32,908 bases of DNA from Muribaculaceae bacterium (GTDB lineage Bacteria; Bacteroidota; Bacteroidia; Bacteroidales; Muribaculaceae), in NCBI GenBank assembly GCA_017454355.1, contig JAFTDD010000088.1, positions 1 to 32,908 on the forward strand. The letters run 5' to 3'. A program made the position numbers and the translations under genes. Positions within the stretch are counted from its first letter, which is position 1, and the number at the start of each line of letters is the position of its first letter. A model generated the notes under the pieces. The model had not been told where the DNA came from and did no database searches. It saw only the letters and a program-made list of their open reading frames with translations. Shown here in pieces: positions 22,820 through 30,582 of this stretch.

Positions 22820-24115
22820 ATGAAATCGTTATATGATATCAGTGTGGGAGCGGCGAGCGGCGCCGCAACGTTATTCGCAAAGGCTATAGATACTCTCACT
22901 AATGGGGAATGCAAGAGCAAGACGGCACAGTTCTGTCAAATGCAGAGAGATGTGTTTGATAAACTTAACGCCGCGCTTGCCGACAATGGTTGGCGCGATG
23001 CCTCCACGAGCGGTCCTGCATATTGGTTTCATGCGTCGTCGCTTGGCGAATATGCTGTGGCACGTCCTTTGATGCGCGCTCTCAAAGAAGCGAATCACGG
23101 TTGCCGCATTTTGCTGACATTCTTTTCTCCTACCGGGGTCAATGCTTTGAAGGGAGCCGCCACATTGCCGTGTGACATCGTTGTGCCCATGCCGCTTGAC
23201 ACGCCCGAAAACGCGGCCCGTTTTTTGGACCTTGTAAAGCCGGACCGCGCCGTGTTCATGGTATCGGAGTTATGGCCGAACTATATGTCGGAGTTGACGC
23301 GACGTGGCATTCCGTCGTTTCTGATATCGTACGTCGCCAAGCCCGGCACGGCCCTGCGCAAACCGTGGGGCGGACTATTGCGTGACGTGGTGAAAGGCTT
23401 CACGGCATGCACAGCACTTGACGACAACTCGGCCGCAGTGTTGCTTGAATCGGGCGCCCGCTCGGTGACGGTGTGCGGTAATCCGGCTTTGGATAATGCG
23501 ATTGAAGTGTCACGGATGGACTACCGCAATGATGTGGTTGAGAAATTTGTCAAGGCGGCCGGGGGCGCGGGCGTGTTTATTGCCGGCAGTGTGAGCGACC
23601 GTCGTGACACAGAGATGATTGCCGATTTGGCTAACGATAATCCCGGCACGCGCTTTATTGTGGTGCCGCATGAGATCAGTGAGGAGCGCCTCAACACACT
23701 GCGTATGCACTTCAAGGGGAACAGCGCGCTATATAGCGAATGTGACGCGGATAGCGACTTCACATCAATCCAGGTACTGGTGATAGACTTTGTGGGCGCT
23801 TTGGCCCGTCTTTATCGTTATGGCCGTTGGGCATACGTTGGCGGCGGTTTCACCCGGCTGTTGCATAGCGTGATAGAGCCGGTGGCGTATGGGCTGCCGG
23901 TGTCTTTCGGCCCTCGTGTGGAGCGTCAGGCCGCGCCTCGCCATCTTATTGATATCGGAGTGGGGACGATTGTGGAGAATAGCGCGGCCCTGGCGCGTTG
24001 GTTTGCCGCGGTAAAAGATGACGACGATAAATTGGCGCTGGTAAAGAGGCTGGCGTTGGATTACGTCAGCCATCAGAGCGGAGCCACCGCGCGCGTTGTT
24101 GAGATTATACGTTGA
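22820..24115 (+). CDS. waaA: 3-deoxy-D-manno-octulosonic acid transferase
   Basis: WaaA (KdtA, GT30) moves Kdo from CMP-Kdo to the lipid A precursor on the cytoplasmic face of the inner membrane. The 431 residues fit. The acceptor-side domain shows YWFHASSLGEYAVARPL (about residue 70) with the catalytic Glu in GE, LTFFSPTGVNAL, and DRAVFMVSELWPNY. The donor side has FIAGSVSDRRDTE, RFIVVPHEI, VGGGFTRLLHSVIEPVAYGLPVSFGPR. Bacteroidales WaaA usually adds a single Kdo. The N-terminal membrane anchor is replaced by a short SVGAASGAATLFAKAI segment. It overlaps or nearly touches both neighbours. Confidence 0.95.
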   Translation: MKSLYDISVGAASGAATLFAKAIDTLTNGECKSKTAQFCQMQRDVFDKLNAALADNGWRDASTSGPAYWFHASSLGEYAVARPLMRALKEANHGCRILLTFFSPTGVNALKGAATLPCDIVVPMPLDTPENAARFLDLVKPDRAVFMVSELWPNYMSELTRRGIPSFLISYVAKPGTALRKPWGGLLRDVVKGFTACTALDDNSAAVLLESGARSVTVCGNPALDNAIEVSRMDYRNDVVEKFVKAAGGAGVFIAGSVSDRRDTEMIADLANDNPGTRFIVVPHEISEERLNTLRMHFKGNSALYSECDADSDFTSIQVLVIDFVGALARLYRYGRWAYVGGGFTRLLHSVIEPVAYGLPVSFGPRVERQAAPRHLIDIGVGTIVENSAALARWFAAVKDDDDKLALVKRLALDYVSHQSGATARVVEIIR

Positions 24116-24119
24116 GCAG

Positions 24120-25013
24120 ATGGATGCCGCGGACAAGATGAAGGCGCAGTGTGCGTTATGGCTGCTGCAATTGTTGGCGTTGCCGCCTTTGCGGGTATTA
24201 TATGCTATCAGCACAGTGATGGCATGGGTGCTGCGTGTGGTGGTGAGATACCGTCGCAAGGTAGTGAGGCGTAATCTTGAACGGGCTTTGCCGGAAGTGG
24301 GGAAGGAAAGACTCCGGGAGATAGAGCTGCAGTTCTATATTCACTTGTGTGACGTGTTTTTCGAGGCGATAAAGATGTTGTATATCAGCATGGACGAGTT
24401 ACGCCGTCGTGTGGAGTTCACCAACGCGCCGTTGATGGCAGACTTGGCATCGCGGGGCAATTCGGTGATTCTCTATCTTGGCCATTATGGCAATTGGGAG
24501 TGGTTGCAACTTATCGGCGACCATGTCCCGCTGCCCAAAAGCCACAAGATGGAGGTATACAGGCCTATGCATTACGATTGGATAGACTTTGTTGTGAGAC
24601 ACATCCGCGACCGTTTCGACACCACTCTTGTCGCTCAAGACGCTGTGGTAAGGCAAGCGTTGGGGTTCCACCATGCCGGTGAGCCGTTCGCGTGCGCGTT
24701 CATCAATGACCAGCGCCCCAATAGTTACAACCTGCGTCATTGGGCTGAGTTCCTGCATCAAGACACGGCCATCTCGACGGGTGGCGAGCGCATTGGCCGC
24801 AAGGTGGGAGCAACGTTTGTCTATGTTGACGTGGAGAAGGTTGACCGTGGCCGCTACCGCGTGACCTATGTCCCGATGGAAGATGACGGCCGTGAGAACA
24901 GTTACTCGTTGCAGTTCCTGGGGTTGATGGAAACGACTATCCGCCGCGCGCCGCAATATTGGTTGTGGTCACATGACCGGTGGCGTTTCACCCGTGACCG
25001 CCAGCATGATTGA
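24120..25013 (+). CDS. Lipid A biosynthesis acyltransferase (LpxL/HtrB-like)
   Basis: This lysophospholipid acyltransferase-family protein likely adds a secondary acyl chain to lipid A at the inner membrane. The N-terminal membrane anchor is LWLLQLLALPPLRVLYAISTVMAWVLRVVV. The catalytic H-x4-D/E motif is HYGNWE in VILYLGHYGNWEWLQ, the second block is VYRPMH, and the third is FINDQRPN with a substrate-site Arg. ATG 24120 was chosen because it follows the waaA stop; an ATG at 24096 would overlap waaA. The total of about 297 residues is normal for Bacteroidales LpxL homologues. Confidence 0.88.
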   Translation: MDAADKMKAQCALWLLQLLALPPLRVLYAISTVMAWVLRVVVRYRRKVVRRNLERALPEVGKERLREIELQFYIHLCDVFFEAIKMLYISMDELRRRVEFTNAPLMADLASRGNSVILYLGHYGNWEWLQLIGDHVPLPKSHKMEVYRPMHYDWIDFVVRHIRDRFDTTLVAQDAVVRQALGFHHAGEPFACAFINDQRPNSYNLRHWAEFLHQDTAISTGGERIGRKVGATFVYVDVEKVDRGRYRVTYVPMEDDGRENSYSLQFLGLMETTIRRAPQYWLWSHDRWRFTRDRQHD

Positions 25014-25063
25014 GAAGATTGAGGATTTTCAGAATATACTGTTAAACCAAATAATACAGAGAT

Positions 25064-25795
25064 ATGAATATCTTGTGTGTAATTCCGGCTCGCGCCGAGT
25101 CGAGCCGTTTTTTTGAGAAACCGTTGGCGCTGATTGCCGGCAAGCCGATGATTCAGTGGGTGTATCAACACTGCATGGCTGTGCAAGAATTTGACCGGGT
25201 GGTGGTGGCAACAGACAGCGAAAAGATTGCCGCTGCGTGCCGCTCTTTTGGCGCACAGGTCGTTATGACATCGTCCAGTCACGACACGGCTACAGAGCGC
25301 CTCTATGAGGTGTCAACACTGATTGACGCGGACTTGTATGTGATGGTCAACGGTGACGAGCCTTTGCTCACGCGTGAGGCTATCGTGCAGTGCATTCCCG
25401 ACGTGGTTGACCGTGACGCGATTTATGTCTCCAATCTGATGACCGACTTCAGCAATCCGGTTGAGGTGGTTGACGCCACCAATCTGAAGATTGTGACCGA
25501 CGCTCATGACCGCTGCCTGTTTATCTCGCGCAGCCCGATTCCTTATCCGAAAGGGAATATGGACTATGTGTACCACAAGTTTGTTGGGGTGGGGGCATTC
25601 AACCGCAAGGCTTTGGAGTTTTATCACAACACAGCCCGTGGCCCGATTGAGAAGATTGAGGAGAATGATTCGTTCCGTTTTATCGAGAACGGTGTTCCAA
25701 TCTATTATTATAACTGTCATTGCAAGTCACTCTCGGTAGACACTCGCAAGGACATCGCCGGTGTTGAGGCATATTTGGCTACCCAAGGGCACTGA
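25064..25795 (+). CDS. KdsB-like cytidylyltransferase (CMP-Kdo synthetase family, divergent)
   Basis: The 243-residue protein belongs to the cytidylyltransferase family that makes CMP-Kdo from CTP and Kdo. It keeps the CTP-binding start IPARAESSRFFEKPLALIAG and KPMIQWVY. It differs from ordinary KdsB: SSR replaces STR, the substrate motif is HDTATER instead of H-x-SGTER, NGDEP replaces QGDEP, and the C-terminal half (GPIEKIEENDSFRFIENGVPIYYYNCHCKSL) differs from LE-x-IE-x-LEQLR but keeps VDT. It may therefore activate another ulosonic acid or a Kdo variant. The setting after waaA and lpxL supports an LPS role. Confidence 0.8.
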   Translation: MNILCVIPARAESSRFFEKPLALIAGKPMIQWVYQHCMAVQEFDRVVVATDSEKIAAACRSFGAQVVMTSSSHDTATERLYEVSTLIDADLYVMVNGDEPLLTREAIVQCIPDVVDRDAIYVSNLMTDFSNPVEVVDATNLKIVTDAHDRCLFISRSPIPYPKGNMDYVYHKFVGVGAFNRKALEFYHNTARGPIEKIEENDSFRFIENGVPIYYYNCHCKSLSVDTRKDIAGVEAYLATQGH

Positions 25796-26922
25796 TGGCG
25801 CGCATTGGTTTTGACGGCAAGAAGGCTGTATGTAATCTGACGGGCATCGGCAATTATAGTCGTCGCGTTGTTAACGCGCTGGCTACAAAGTTCGGCCCGG
25901 AAGATGAGTTGTTGCTCTATGTGCCGTTTCGCATGAATGTTGAGGCTGTCAGACGTCTTGACAGTCGAGTGTCGTTGCGTGCAGGCCACAGTAGCGGATG
26001 GCGGTATCAGTTATGGCGCGCGATGCGGCAATGGCATGCCGTGAAGGCTGATGGTGTTGACATCTACCACGGCTTGAGTAACGAGTTGCCGTGGCGCGTG
26101 AACGATGCCGGGTGTCGTAGCGTGGTGACGGTTCACGACTTGATTTTCATGCGCCACCCGCAGTGGTTTGGCACGATGGCTCGCGCTTTGCTGCGTTGGA
26201 AAGTCGCATACGCCTGCCGTGTGGCAAACCATATTATCGCAATCAGTGAGTGTACGCGCCGCGACATCATTGACCTGCTGGGTGTGGAGCCGTCGAGGGT
26301 GAGTGTCGTTTATCAGAGCATTGACCCGTGCTTTGCCGCGGTGAGACCATCGCCGGACGACAAACTTGCTTTGAGAGCGCGTCTGGGTATCGGCGCAGAC
26401 TATGTTGTTGCGGTAGGGACAATTGAGCGCCGTAAGAATCAAATTAATATAGTGAAAGCGATGCAGGCTGTGCCTGAGGATTTGAGCCTTGTTATAGCCG
26501 GACGGCCCACGTCATATCTGCGTGAGGTGATGGCCACGGCGCAATCGATGGGACTTGGCGACCGCGTGAAGGTACTCCACAACGTGGCGCAACAGGACTT
26601 GCCGTTGTTATATAATGGTGCGGTGGCGAGCGTTTATCTGTCGCGTTACGAGGGATTTGGGCTGCCGGTGGCCGAGGCACAGGCGGCGGGCGCTCCCGTG
26701 ATTGCCGCCACCGGGTCGTGCCTGGAGGAGGCTGGCGGTGACGCCGCGATTTATGTCTCGCCTGACGCGGTGCGTGATGTGGCTGAGGCGATTGCCGCGA
26801 TATGGGGCGACACGGGCAGGCGTGATGGCATGATTGCCCGTGGCAGTGTGAACGCGGCACGCTTTAACGACAATGCGATGGCTGACGGATTGCTCGGAGT
26901 ATATAGCAAAGTGACGAGATGA
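25795..26922 (+). CDS. Glycosyltransferase family 4
   Basis: The 375-residue retaining GT-B enzyme has an N-terminal Rossmann domain with GIGNYSRRVVNAL and VDIYHGLSNELP, and TVHDLIFMRHPQWF. The donor-binding domain has VGTIERRKNQINIVKAM (the K/R phosphate-binding site), and the E-x7-E pair in RYEGFGLPVAEAQAAGAPVIAA with the catalytic glutamates, followed by SCLEEAGGDAAIYVSP. It probably transfers a core sugar from a nucleotide donor to the growing LPS core. The ATG overlaps the kdsB-like stop by one base, so it is translationally coupled. Confidence 0.92.
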   Translation: MARIGFDGKKAVCNLTGIGNYSRRVVNALATKFGPEDELLLYVPFRMNVEAVRRLDSRVSLRAGHSSGWRYQLWRAMRQWHAVKADGVDIYHGLSNELPWRVNDAGCRSVVTVHDLIFMRHPQWFGTMARALLRWKVAYACRVANHIIAISECTRRDIIDLLGVEPSRVSVVYQSIDPCFAAVRPSPDDKLALRARLGIGADYVVAVGTIERRKNQINIVKAMQAVPEDLSLVIAGRPTSYLREVMATAQSMGLGDRVKVLHNVAQQDLPLLYNGAVASVYLSRYEGFGLPVAEAQAAGAPVIAATGSCLEEAGGDAAIYVSPDAVRDVAEAIAAIWGDTGRRDGMIARGSVNAARFNDNAMADGLLGVYSKVTR

Positions 26923-27917
26923 GTGGTGGCAGTGATAGGGTAGTGCTGATTGTCAGGCTCTCGGCGTTGGGCGATGTCGCGATGACGGTGCCGGCGATTT
27001 ATTCGGTAGCGCGGTGCTACAGTGAAACGTCGTTTAAAGTGCTGACGCGACGGCTGCCGGCGCGCTTGTTTGTGAACTCACCGTCGAATGTGACAGTGAT
27101 CACTGCCAATGATGATGAGATTGGCAGTATGACGGGGTTATACCGTTTGTTGAGGCGTTTGGCCGAGGAGGGCGTGACAGATGTGGCTGATTTGCACAAT
27201 GTGTTGCGGTCATGGATTATCGATGGGTATTTCATGGCAAGAGGGAGGCGCGTGGCGATGGTTGACAAGCAGCGGTTGGAGCGTTATCGCCGTCATGAGT
27301 CTAAACGTCCGTTTGTGGAACGCTATTTCGATGTGTTCAAGCGGCTTGGTCTTGGGGCGGCTGATACATTTGACGGTGTGCTGCCTCATGTGGCTGACGG
27401 TGGTGGCTGTCGTCGTGTGGGAATCGCTCCTTTTGCGCGATATAAGAGTAAGACCTATCCGCTGGCAATGATGCGCAGGGTTGTCGATGAGTTATCCGTA
27501 CGGAGCGATGTGAAGATTTTCCTTTTTGGCGGTCGCGGTACCGAAGCGGATGAACTGGCCGTGTGGGCATCGGGCAAGGACAATGTGACTTCTGTGGCCG
27601 GTGCCGGCGTGTTGGAGAGCGAATTGTCGCTGATGGCGACATTGGATTTGATGGTGAGCATGGACTCGGCGAATATGCATCTTGCCTCGCTGGTTGGCAC
27701 ACGGGTGTTGAGCGTGTGGGGCGGCACTACGCCGGACTGTGGCTTCCTGGGTCACGGTCAGCGTCGCGAGGATACGATAGAGGTGGGCCTGGGTTGCCAG
27801 CCGTGCACAACGGCCGGCGGTGATGGCTGCCGCTACGGTGACTTCCGCTGCCTGGCCGCGATCTCGCCCGAATATATCGTTTCGAGGATAGAGGAGATTT
27901 TAGTAATTAGTGATTAG
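26919..27917 (+). CDS. Glycosyltransferase family 9 (heptosyltransferase-like)
   Basis: This 332-residue GT9 protein resembles WaaC/WaaF heptosyltransferases. The N-terminus VLIVRLSALGDVAMTVPAIY is the GT9 acceptor-domain start with the catalytic-Asp loop. The donor domain shows IFLFGGRGTEADELAVWA and MDSANMHLASLVGTRVLSVWGGT, the D-S-x-x-M-H-x-A motif that binds the ADP-sugar, with a CxxC-like cluster GLGCQPCTTAGGDGCRYGDFRCL at the end seen in other Bacteroidales GT9 proteins. It overlaps GT4 by 4 bases. Bacteroidales cores often lack heptose, so the sugar may differ from ADP-heptose. Confidence 0.92.
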   Translation: MSGGSDRVVLIVRLSALGDVAMTVPAIYSVARCYSETSFKVLTRRLPARLFVNSPSNVTVITANDDEIGSMTGLYRLLRRLAEEGVTDVADLHNVLRSWIIDGYFMARGRRVAMVDKQRLERYRRHESKRPFVERYFDVFKRLGLGAADTFDGVLPHVADGGGCRRVGIAPFARYKSKTYPLAMMRRVVDELSVRSDVKIFLFGGRGTEADELAVWASGKDNVTSVAGAGVLESELSLMATLDLMVSMDSANMHLASLVGTRVLSVWGGTTPDCGFLGHGQRREDTIEVGLGCQPCTTAGGDGCRYGDFRCLAAISPEYIVSRIEEILVISD

Positions 27918-27954
27918 TAATTTTGATGTGTCATATTTATTTGAAGAGAGATTT

Positions 27955-29778
27955 ATGAAACGTGTGGTTTTGTTTTTGCTGCTATTCTGTGGTATTTCAC
28001 TTCTGTTTTTTCTATCAGTGCAGAAACCGTTATTCTTAATATATAACGGAATATATGGCTCTGGAATGGAGTTTGCGGACGTGATTAGTATTTATAAGAA
28101 TGGTTTTGCATTGGACGTGTCGGCGGCTTGTTATATGACAGCGGTGCCGTTGTTATTGTGTTGGATAGGAGTGATGTGTCAAGGTTTCAATATGCTGCGG
28201 TGGTTGCGTGGTTACACTATATTGATATCATTTGTTGTGGTTCTGATTTCGTGTGCCGATGCTTATTTGTATGAGTTTTGGGAATTTAAGTTGGACAATA
28301 CTGTGTTTCTCTATCTTGATGATCCTAAAAATGCTTTTGCAAGTGTGACAGTACCATATATTGTATTGCGAACTCTATTGCTGGCTGGTCTGTCTTGCTT
28401 ATTGTTCATGGCTTTATCTGTACCGCAACGATTGTTAAGTAAAAATTATTGTTGGCCATCAGGGAAGAGGTGGAAGAAGTCTTGTGTGATGATAGTGATG
28501 GCTGCGCTTGTGTTTGTTGGTATTAGGGGAGTGCGCGTGTGGCCGAATACTCCGGCAAGAGCCTATTATAGCAGTGTGCAATTTTTTAACCACACTGCCG
28601 TGAATCCATTGGAGAATGTTATTTATTCAATGTCAAAACGAAATGATTTCTCCTCGCAGTTCCGTTTCTTTGACTCAAAGGAAGTGACCGAAGTTTGTGC
28701 CGAGTTATTCCCTTTGACTAGCGACAGTGTGCATGTCGTGATTGATAATCGTCATCCTGATGTTGTTGTTATAGTACTTGAGGGTTTCGGCTCATTGTTT
28801 ATCGAGAGTTTGGGGGGCATGGAAGGAGTGGCGCCTAATATGAGCCGATTGTGTGATGAGTCGTTCTGCTTCACACACTGCTATTGCAGCAGTTTTCGCA
28901 CCGACCGTGGCATTGTGTCGGCAATCAGCGGCTATCCGGGTCAGCCAACCACGAGCATCATGCGCTACACCCACAAGATTAAAAAATTGCCGGGGTTGCC
29001 AAAGTCTCTAAAAAGAGCGGGGTATCGGACCGCAGCCCTGTACGGAGGTGACGCGTCGTTTTTCAATATGAGTGATTGGATGCTGGCCAGTGGCCACGAT
29101 AGAATAGTCAGTATCAATGACTTCCCTAAAGAGTGCCGCACCACAGAGTGGGGCGTGCCGGATCATGTGATGTTTGACTACTTGTTTCGCGACTTGAACA
29201 AGGAGGCGTATGACAGTGTGCATCCCCGTTATATGACGTTGCTCACAATCAGTTCACACTCGCCATTTGATGTGCCATATCATCGGTTGTCCGATCCGAA
29301 ACTCAACGCGTTTGCCTATACCGACAGTTGTATGGGTGATTTCGTTAACCGACTGCGCTTGACGCCCGCTTGGGATAATCTTCTTATAGTAGTCACGGCC
29401 GACCACGGTTTCAACCACAATCGAACTGATACCGCCGACTTCCCGTTCATTCCGTTATTGTTGACCGGCGGTGCTGTTAATGTAGAGCCATGTCGTGTCG
29501 ATAAGTTAGTCAACCAGACAGATATTCCGGCCATCGTGTTAGGGCAGTTGGGATTGCCGCATGACGAGTATCTCTTCAGCCGCGATGTTTTGGCCAAAAA
29601 TTATCGGTATCCGTTTGCGTTCAACACGTTCAATAATGGCTTCAACTACCGTGATAACACCGGTTGTACGGTTTGGGACAACGTCGCTGATAAGGCCATC
29701 GAGGGAGATGACCGTCGTCGCGAGCGTCTGGGTAAAACAATCCTTCAGCAGTTATACAGCAATCTGTCAGGTTTATGA
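27955..29778 (+). CDS. LTA synthase-like membrane phosphotransferase (1)
   Basis: The 607-residue protein has five transmembrane segments in the first ~200 residues and an alkaline-phosphatase-superfamily domain outside. Active-site features are VVIVLEGFGSLFIESLGG (metal-binding Glu), CSSFRTDRGIVSAISGYPG with the Thr nucleophile at R-T-D, and VVTADHGFNHN (metal-binding Asp-His). Such enzymes transfer phosphoglycerol, phosphoethanolamine or similar groups from phospholipids to a glycan; in a Gram-negative, likely the LPS core. ATG 27955 begins MKRVVLFLLLFCGISLLFFL; the longer start 27910 would overlap GT9 by 8 bases and add 15 residues before the helix. It is more AT-rich than its neighbours. 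Confidence 0.85.
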   Translation: MKRVVLFLLLFCGISLLFFLSVQKPLFLIYNGIYGSGMEFADVISIYKNGFALDVSAACYMTAVPLLLCWIGVMCQGFNMLRWLRGYTILISFVVVLISCADAYLYEFWEFKLDNTVFLYLDDPKNAFASVTVPYIVLRTLLLAGLSCLLFMALSVPQRLLSKNYCWPSGKRWKKSCVMIVMAALVFVGIRGVRVWPNTPARAYYSSVQFFNHTAVNPLENVIYSMSKRNDFSSQFRFFDSKEVTEVCAELFPLTSDSVHVVIDNRHPDVVVIVLEGFGSLFIESLGGMEGVAPNMSRLCDESFCFTHCYCSSFRTDRGIVSAISGYPGQPTTSIMRYTHKIKKLPGLPKSLKRAGYRTAALYGGDASFFNMSDWMLASGHDRIVSINDFPKECRTTEWGVPDHVMFDYLFRDLNKEAYDSVHPRYMTLLTISSHSPFDVPYHRLSDPKLNAFAYTDSCMGDFVNRLRLTPAWDNLLIVVTADHGFNHNRTDTADFPFIPLLLTGGAVNVEPCRVDKLVNQTDIPAIVLGQLGLPHDEYLFSRDVLAKNYRYPFAFNTFNNGFNYRDNTGCTVWDNVADKAIEGDDRRRERLGKTILQQLYSNLSGL

Positions 29779-30566
29779 CAAGGTGTAGAAAATATGATAA
29801 GATGACTAGAACAGTTTCCCTATTATTGATGTTGATAGTGTGCGATTATTCAATCGCGCAAGATAGCATTAATAGGGAATGTGTTGATTCCGTGTCGATA
29901 ATTGAGACCCGTACAAAATTCAATTATCGTCAGTTGGCAGTACCTTCGGTTATGATTGCGGTTGGCGCGTTTGGCGTTTCCAATAATTGGTTTGTGAAGC
30001 GCAAGACACAGTTGCGTGGTAAGATAGGAGCATGGCGAGGCGATAATCGTTTTCGTATTGACGATTACGCGCAATATCTGCCTGTGGTGTCCAATGTGCT
30101 GATGGGGTGTGTTGGTGTTAAGTCCCGTCATAGTTTCAAAGAGCGGGTCGCGGTTACAGCGACCGCATACGCCGCGATGGGTATCATGGTGAATGGTGTG
30201 AAGTGGATGGTGAATGAGCGCCGTCCGGATTCGAGTAATTTGAATTCTTTTCCATCGGGACATACCGCGACCGCATTCATGGGAGCCGAGTTGATTCGGG
30301 TTGAATATGGAAATGTTTTTGGAACGATTGCCTATGTGTTTTCAACATGTATAGGCCTATTGCGGATATACAACGACCGGCATTGGCTCAATGATGTAAT
30401 TGCCGGTGCCGGTTTTGGCATTCTTTCGGCGCGTATCGGTTATTGGTTATTGCCATTCGAGAGACGTTTGTTCGGGTGGAAGAAATCAAAGCCGGCAGTT
30501 GTGGTGTCGCCGTTCTATAATCCAAATCTCCGAGATGTGGGATTGGCCGTCTGTGTGGCTTTTTAA
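29775..30566 (+). CDS. PAP2-family phosphatase
   Basis: The 263-residue protein has a signal-like N-terminus (SLLLMLIVCDYSIAQD) and three PAP2 motifs: KWMVNERRP (K-x6-RP), SFPSGHTATAF and RIYNDRHWLNDVIAGA (R-x5-H-x3-D). Hydrophobic segments surround them. PAP2 enzymes remove phosphate from lipids; examples are lipid A phosphatases (LpxE/LpxF) and undecaprenyl pyrophosphate phosphatases. The position between two LTA-synthase-like genes in an LPS operon suggests lipid A or head-group phosphate removal, which is inference. The start overlaps the previous gene (ATGA); ATG 29802 is an alternative that gives a shorter n-region. Confidence 0.88.
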   Translation: MTRCRKYDKMTRTVSLLLMLIVCDYSIAQDSINRECVDSVSIIETRTKFNYRQLAVPSVMIAVGAFGVSNNWFVKRKTQLRGKIGAWRGDNRFRIDDYAQYLPVVSNVLMGCVGVKSRHSFKERVAVTATAYAAMGIMVNGVKWMVNERRPDSSNLNSFPSGHTATAFMGAELIRVEYGNVFGTIAYVFSTCIGLLRIYNDRHWLNDVIAGAGFGILSARIGYWLLPFERRLFGWKKSKPAVVVSPFYNPNLRDVGLAVCVAF

Positions 30567-30582
30567 CGGGTGTGAGATTAAG

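Noticed and set aside
30400-30582. Extension of the second LTA-synthase-like protein into the PAP2 gene
   Set aside because: The added residues are the wrong-frame translation of the PAP2 gene; ATG 30583 precedes the first membrane helix.
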